A stretch of DNA of 64,000 nt, from contig URGP01000006.1 of NCBI GenBank assembly GCA_900547395.1, forward strand, positions 47,150 to 111,149, in the 5' to 3' direction. The stretch comes from an uncultured Opitutales bacterium. GTDB lineage: Bacteria; Verrucomicrobiota; Verrucomicrobiia; Opitutales; Intestinicryptomonadaceae. Position 1 is the first letter of the stretch, and each line of letters opens with the position of its first letter. The notes under the pieces are model-generated. The model saw nothing but the letters and a program-made list of their open reading frames with translations, ran no database searches and was not told the origin of the DNA. Positions 62,366-64,000 of the stretch are shown piece by piece. The translations under genes and the position numbers were made by a program.

Positions 62366-63913
62366 ATGAAAAAACACATATATAAGATATTGGGGGGGCT
62401 CTGCGTTTTTGCGGCTTCGGCTTCGGCTTTTGCCGCGGAAGTTGTTGCGCGCAGTGCGGAGGAAATTCAGTCGGCTCTGGACAAGGGCGACAGTGTGGTT
62501 TTGGAAAAGGGGGCGGTTATTCCCGTAAACAAGACCATACGCTTTATGCACAACGGGCAGAAAATTTACACGAAAGACGCTTCGAGAATAAGCGAATATG
62601 CGCGCCTTAAAATAACTTCGCCCGAAGGCGGGCAAATTTTAAGCGGCAACGGCAAAAGCGACATCGTTTTGGAAAAAGTCATTCTTGACGGCAACCGCTA
62701 CAAATTGCCGCCATATACAAACGGCGGTGGACCGGAACTTGCATGGTTCGGAGGCGGCGGAGCAAAAAATCAGCTCATTAAAAATTGCGTTTTCATGAAT
62801 TCGCGCACATGGTCAACTTTTAAGCTGCACGAAGGCGGGGACGGTTGCACGATTGAAAATTCGATTTTGTTCGGCTGCGGAGCGGACGCCCGCGGCAACG
62901 GCAGAAACCCTCAGGAAAAACCCTTCAAGTGGGGCGACGGCATTTCCTGCGCGGCGAGAAATTCCACGGTTTTAAACAACATCGTGATAGACCCGACAGA
63001 CGTTGGTATCGTTTTATTCTGCGCACCCGGAAGCCAAGTTAAAGACAACGTAATAGCCTCTGTTTCCCGCGAAAGCTTGGGTGGCATAAATATGGTTGAC
63101 GGCTTGGGCTTTTATGAAATCGACGGCGACAAATTGCCCAAAGACGATAAAACTTCAATGCGCAAATACGACTATTCGGGAGTCCTCGTAAAAGACAACT
63201 TAATCGACAGCCGCGGCGCGAGAATCCACATCGCCGTTCCCTGCGGCGCGACGGTTTGGGTGCCGAGCGACAAGCGCAACAAAACATTTGTCGGTGCCAA
63301 AATCATAAACAACGTTTTGGACGGCGAAGCTTCCGCATACGGCATTATAGCTGACGGCGTTGACGAGTTTGAAATCAAGGGCAACAAGTCTCTTGGCAAG
63401 CATTCAGGTCTGGCTGACGGCAGGTGGGACATTTTGTGCGACGAGCCTTCGGCTTTCATCTATAACCCAGAATATGTCGGCTCTTCAAAGCTCCAGAAGG
63501 ACTTCAAAAAGCAGGAGCGTTCTTTGCAACACCTCTTGCGTTGCAACCACGGGCCTGTTCAAAGAGGCGGAGCGTTCAGGGAATACAGAGCCTATTCCTA
63601 CGGGGTTGAAGAAGCTCAGGGCGTTGTAAAAACCGCATTCTTGGAAATGCTCGGAAGGGAAGCCACTCCCGCCGAAGTCAAAAAGTATTCGAGAATCATC
63701 AACGAGCATGTCATTCCCGCGGACGAATTGCGCTGGATGATTATGGCAACCGACGAATTTAAGGCGAAGTACGGCAATGTAAACCGCAATGACTTGCACA
63801 AATTCCGCACTGAAAAATGGTTTAAGCTCTTTGATGAAATCATCGGAACTTCCGACAGCTGGAAGGCGAAGGACGTCTATAAAACCGCTTTGAAAAAATT
63901 GAAGACCCTTTAA
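62366..63913 (+). CDS. Exported parallel beta-helix protein with C-terminal helical module
   Basis: 515 residues. Signal peptide MKKHIYKILGGLCVFAASAS with Ala-rich cleavage zone. The central about 330 residues repeat short strand units (ITSPEGGQILSGNGKSDIVL, IENSILFGCG, VLNNIVIDPTDVGIVL, VKDNVIASVS), as in right-handed parallel beta-helix proteins, often polysaccharide lyases or glycan-binding proteins. From about residue 425 a helical stretch, KTAFLEMLGREATPAEVKKY, recalls a DUF4214-like unit. No clear catalytic triad. It is a monocistronic secreted candidate for glycan contact. Its terminator seems interrupted by an insertion sequence directly downstream. Confidence 0.75.
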   Translation: MKKHIYKILGGLCVFAASASAFAAEVVARSAEEIQSALDKGDSVVLEKGAVIPVNKTIRFMHNGQKIYTKDASRISEYARLKITSPEGGQILSGNGKSDIVLEKVILDGNRYKLPPYTNGGGPELAWFGGGGAKNQLIKNCVFMNSRTWSTFKLHEGGDGCTIENSILFGCGADARGNGRNPQEKPFKWGDGISCAARNSTVLNNIVIDPTDVGIVLFCAPGSQVKDNVIASVSRESLGGINMVDGLGFYEIDGDKLPKDDKTSMRKYDYSGVLVKDNLIDSRGARIHIAVPCGATVWVPSDKRNKTFVGAKIINNVLDGEASAYGIIADGVDEFEIKGNKSLGKHSGLADGRWDILCDEPSAFIYNPEYVGSSKLQKDFKKQERSLQHLLRCNHGPVQRGGAFREYRAYSYGVEEAQGVVKTAFLEMLGREATPAEVKKYSRIINEHVIPADELRWMIMATDEFKAKYGNVNRNDLHKFRTEKWFKLFDEIIGTSDSWKAKDVYKTALKKLKTL

Positions 63914-63929
63914 TACAATAAAACTCCAC

Positions 63930-63947
63930 AAAAAAAGACGCCACTAA
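63930..63947 (+). other. Left half of a terminator, cut by an insertion sequence
   Basis: A run of A followed by GACGCC is the left arm of the genome's usual AAAAAAGACGCC / GGCGTCTTTT terminators (compare 49831 and 59031). The matching right arm is absent because the IS end begins at 63948. Confidence 0.55.
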
Positions 63948-64000
63948 TGAACTGTACCCCAAAATTCGGACAATAAAAAAAGCTGTGATAGGAGATTGCA
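63948..64000. mobile_element. Left end of an IS3-family insertion sequence (runs off the window)
   Basis: TGAACTGTACCCC followed by AAAATTCGGACA (63948-63972) matches the terminal inverted repeat of IS3/IS150-group elements, which typically read TG-x-ACTG-x-ACCCC then AAA-x-TTGGACA. The next bases (a GGAG motif at 63991) would lead to orfA of the transposase. Only 53 bp of the element are inside the window. Confidence 0.7.

Overview
The window looks like chromosome from a Verrucomicrobiota bacterium, most likely class Opitutia and probably a host-associated (gut) lineage. Three secreted proteins end in a PEP-CTERM sorting tail of the kind common in Opitutia (PEPSTYAAIFGA followed by a hydrophobic stretch and AYRRRK). 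A 653-residue GreA with a long N-terminal extension resembles the chlamydial/PVC form. A GH92 alpha-mannosidase and a rubrerythrin point to a glycan-rich, low-oxygen habitat. The taxonomy is inference from these features; no 16S gene is present. The DNA is moderately AT-rich, densely coding, and rich in clear hairpin-plus-T terminators.

Layout. 1-4276: 3' part of a very large cytosolic enzyme resembling PPi-type PEP carboxykinase, then a PEP-CTERM protein behind two adjacent hairpins. 4275-9029 (minus): tightly packed tyrS-recD2-psd-TPR operon. 9212-12512: glgC, then fabG and a secreted protein on the minus strand. 12946-15101: sucCD. 15245-18780: an acyltransferase with a damaged or odd start, tatA, and two tandem secreted alpha/beta hydrolases. 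18779-22167: rsmB divergent from the greA-like gene. 22229-27027: RND efflux pair and a ybaK deacylase. 27029-28851: Dabb protein and a coiled-coil exported protein. 28852-30982: an island-like stretch with a frameshifted tyrosine recombinase, inverted copies of a 21-bp palindrome, and two tiny hydrophobic ORFs. 30983-35446: ilvN-ilvC, hemC, coaB, rpsT and a pseudouridine-synthase-like gene. 35890-42568: yajC-secDF-icd, then prepilin peptidase-xerC-LOG. 42684-46144: rubrerythrin, a zinc-ribbon membrane protein, tRNA-Gly(CCC), HPr and a FadL porin. 46525-54988: a STAS protein, two more PEP-CTERM proteins, class II aldolase and a pair of membrane DUF proteins. 55073-62255: class I fumarase, GH92, fabF, acpP, an FAH-family enzyme and a small secreted protein. 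62366-64000: a secreted beta-helix protein, then the left end of an IS3-family element at the window edge.

Working together: sucCD, icd and fumarase supply TCA steps; fabG, fabF and acpP fatty-acid synthesis; ilvN and ilvC branched-chain amino acids (no ilvB here); yajC-secDF and tatA protein export. The exported set (PEP-CTERM proteins, hydrolases, GH92, beta-helix protein, FadL) forms the envelope and secretome side. The PEP-CTERM sorting enzyme (exosortase) is not in the window.

The most unusual signal is the 21-bp palindrome. One copy lies directly upstream of a PEP-CTERM gene, and two copies in opposite orientation flank 119 bp immediately upstream of the recombinase. They could be operators of a shared regulator or recombination sites of an invertible switch.
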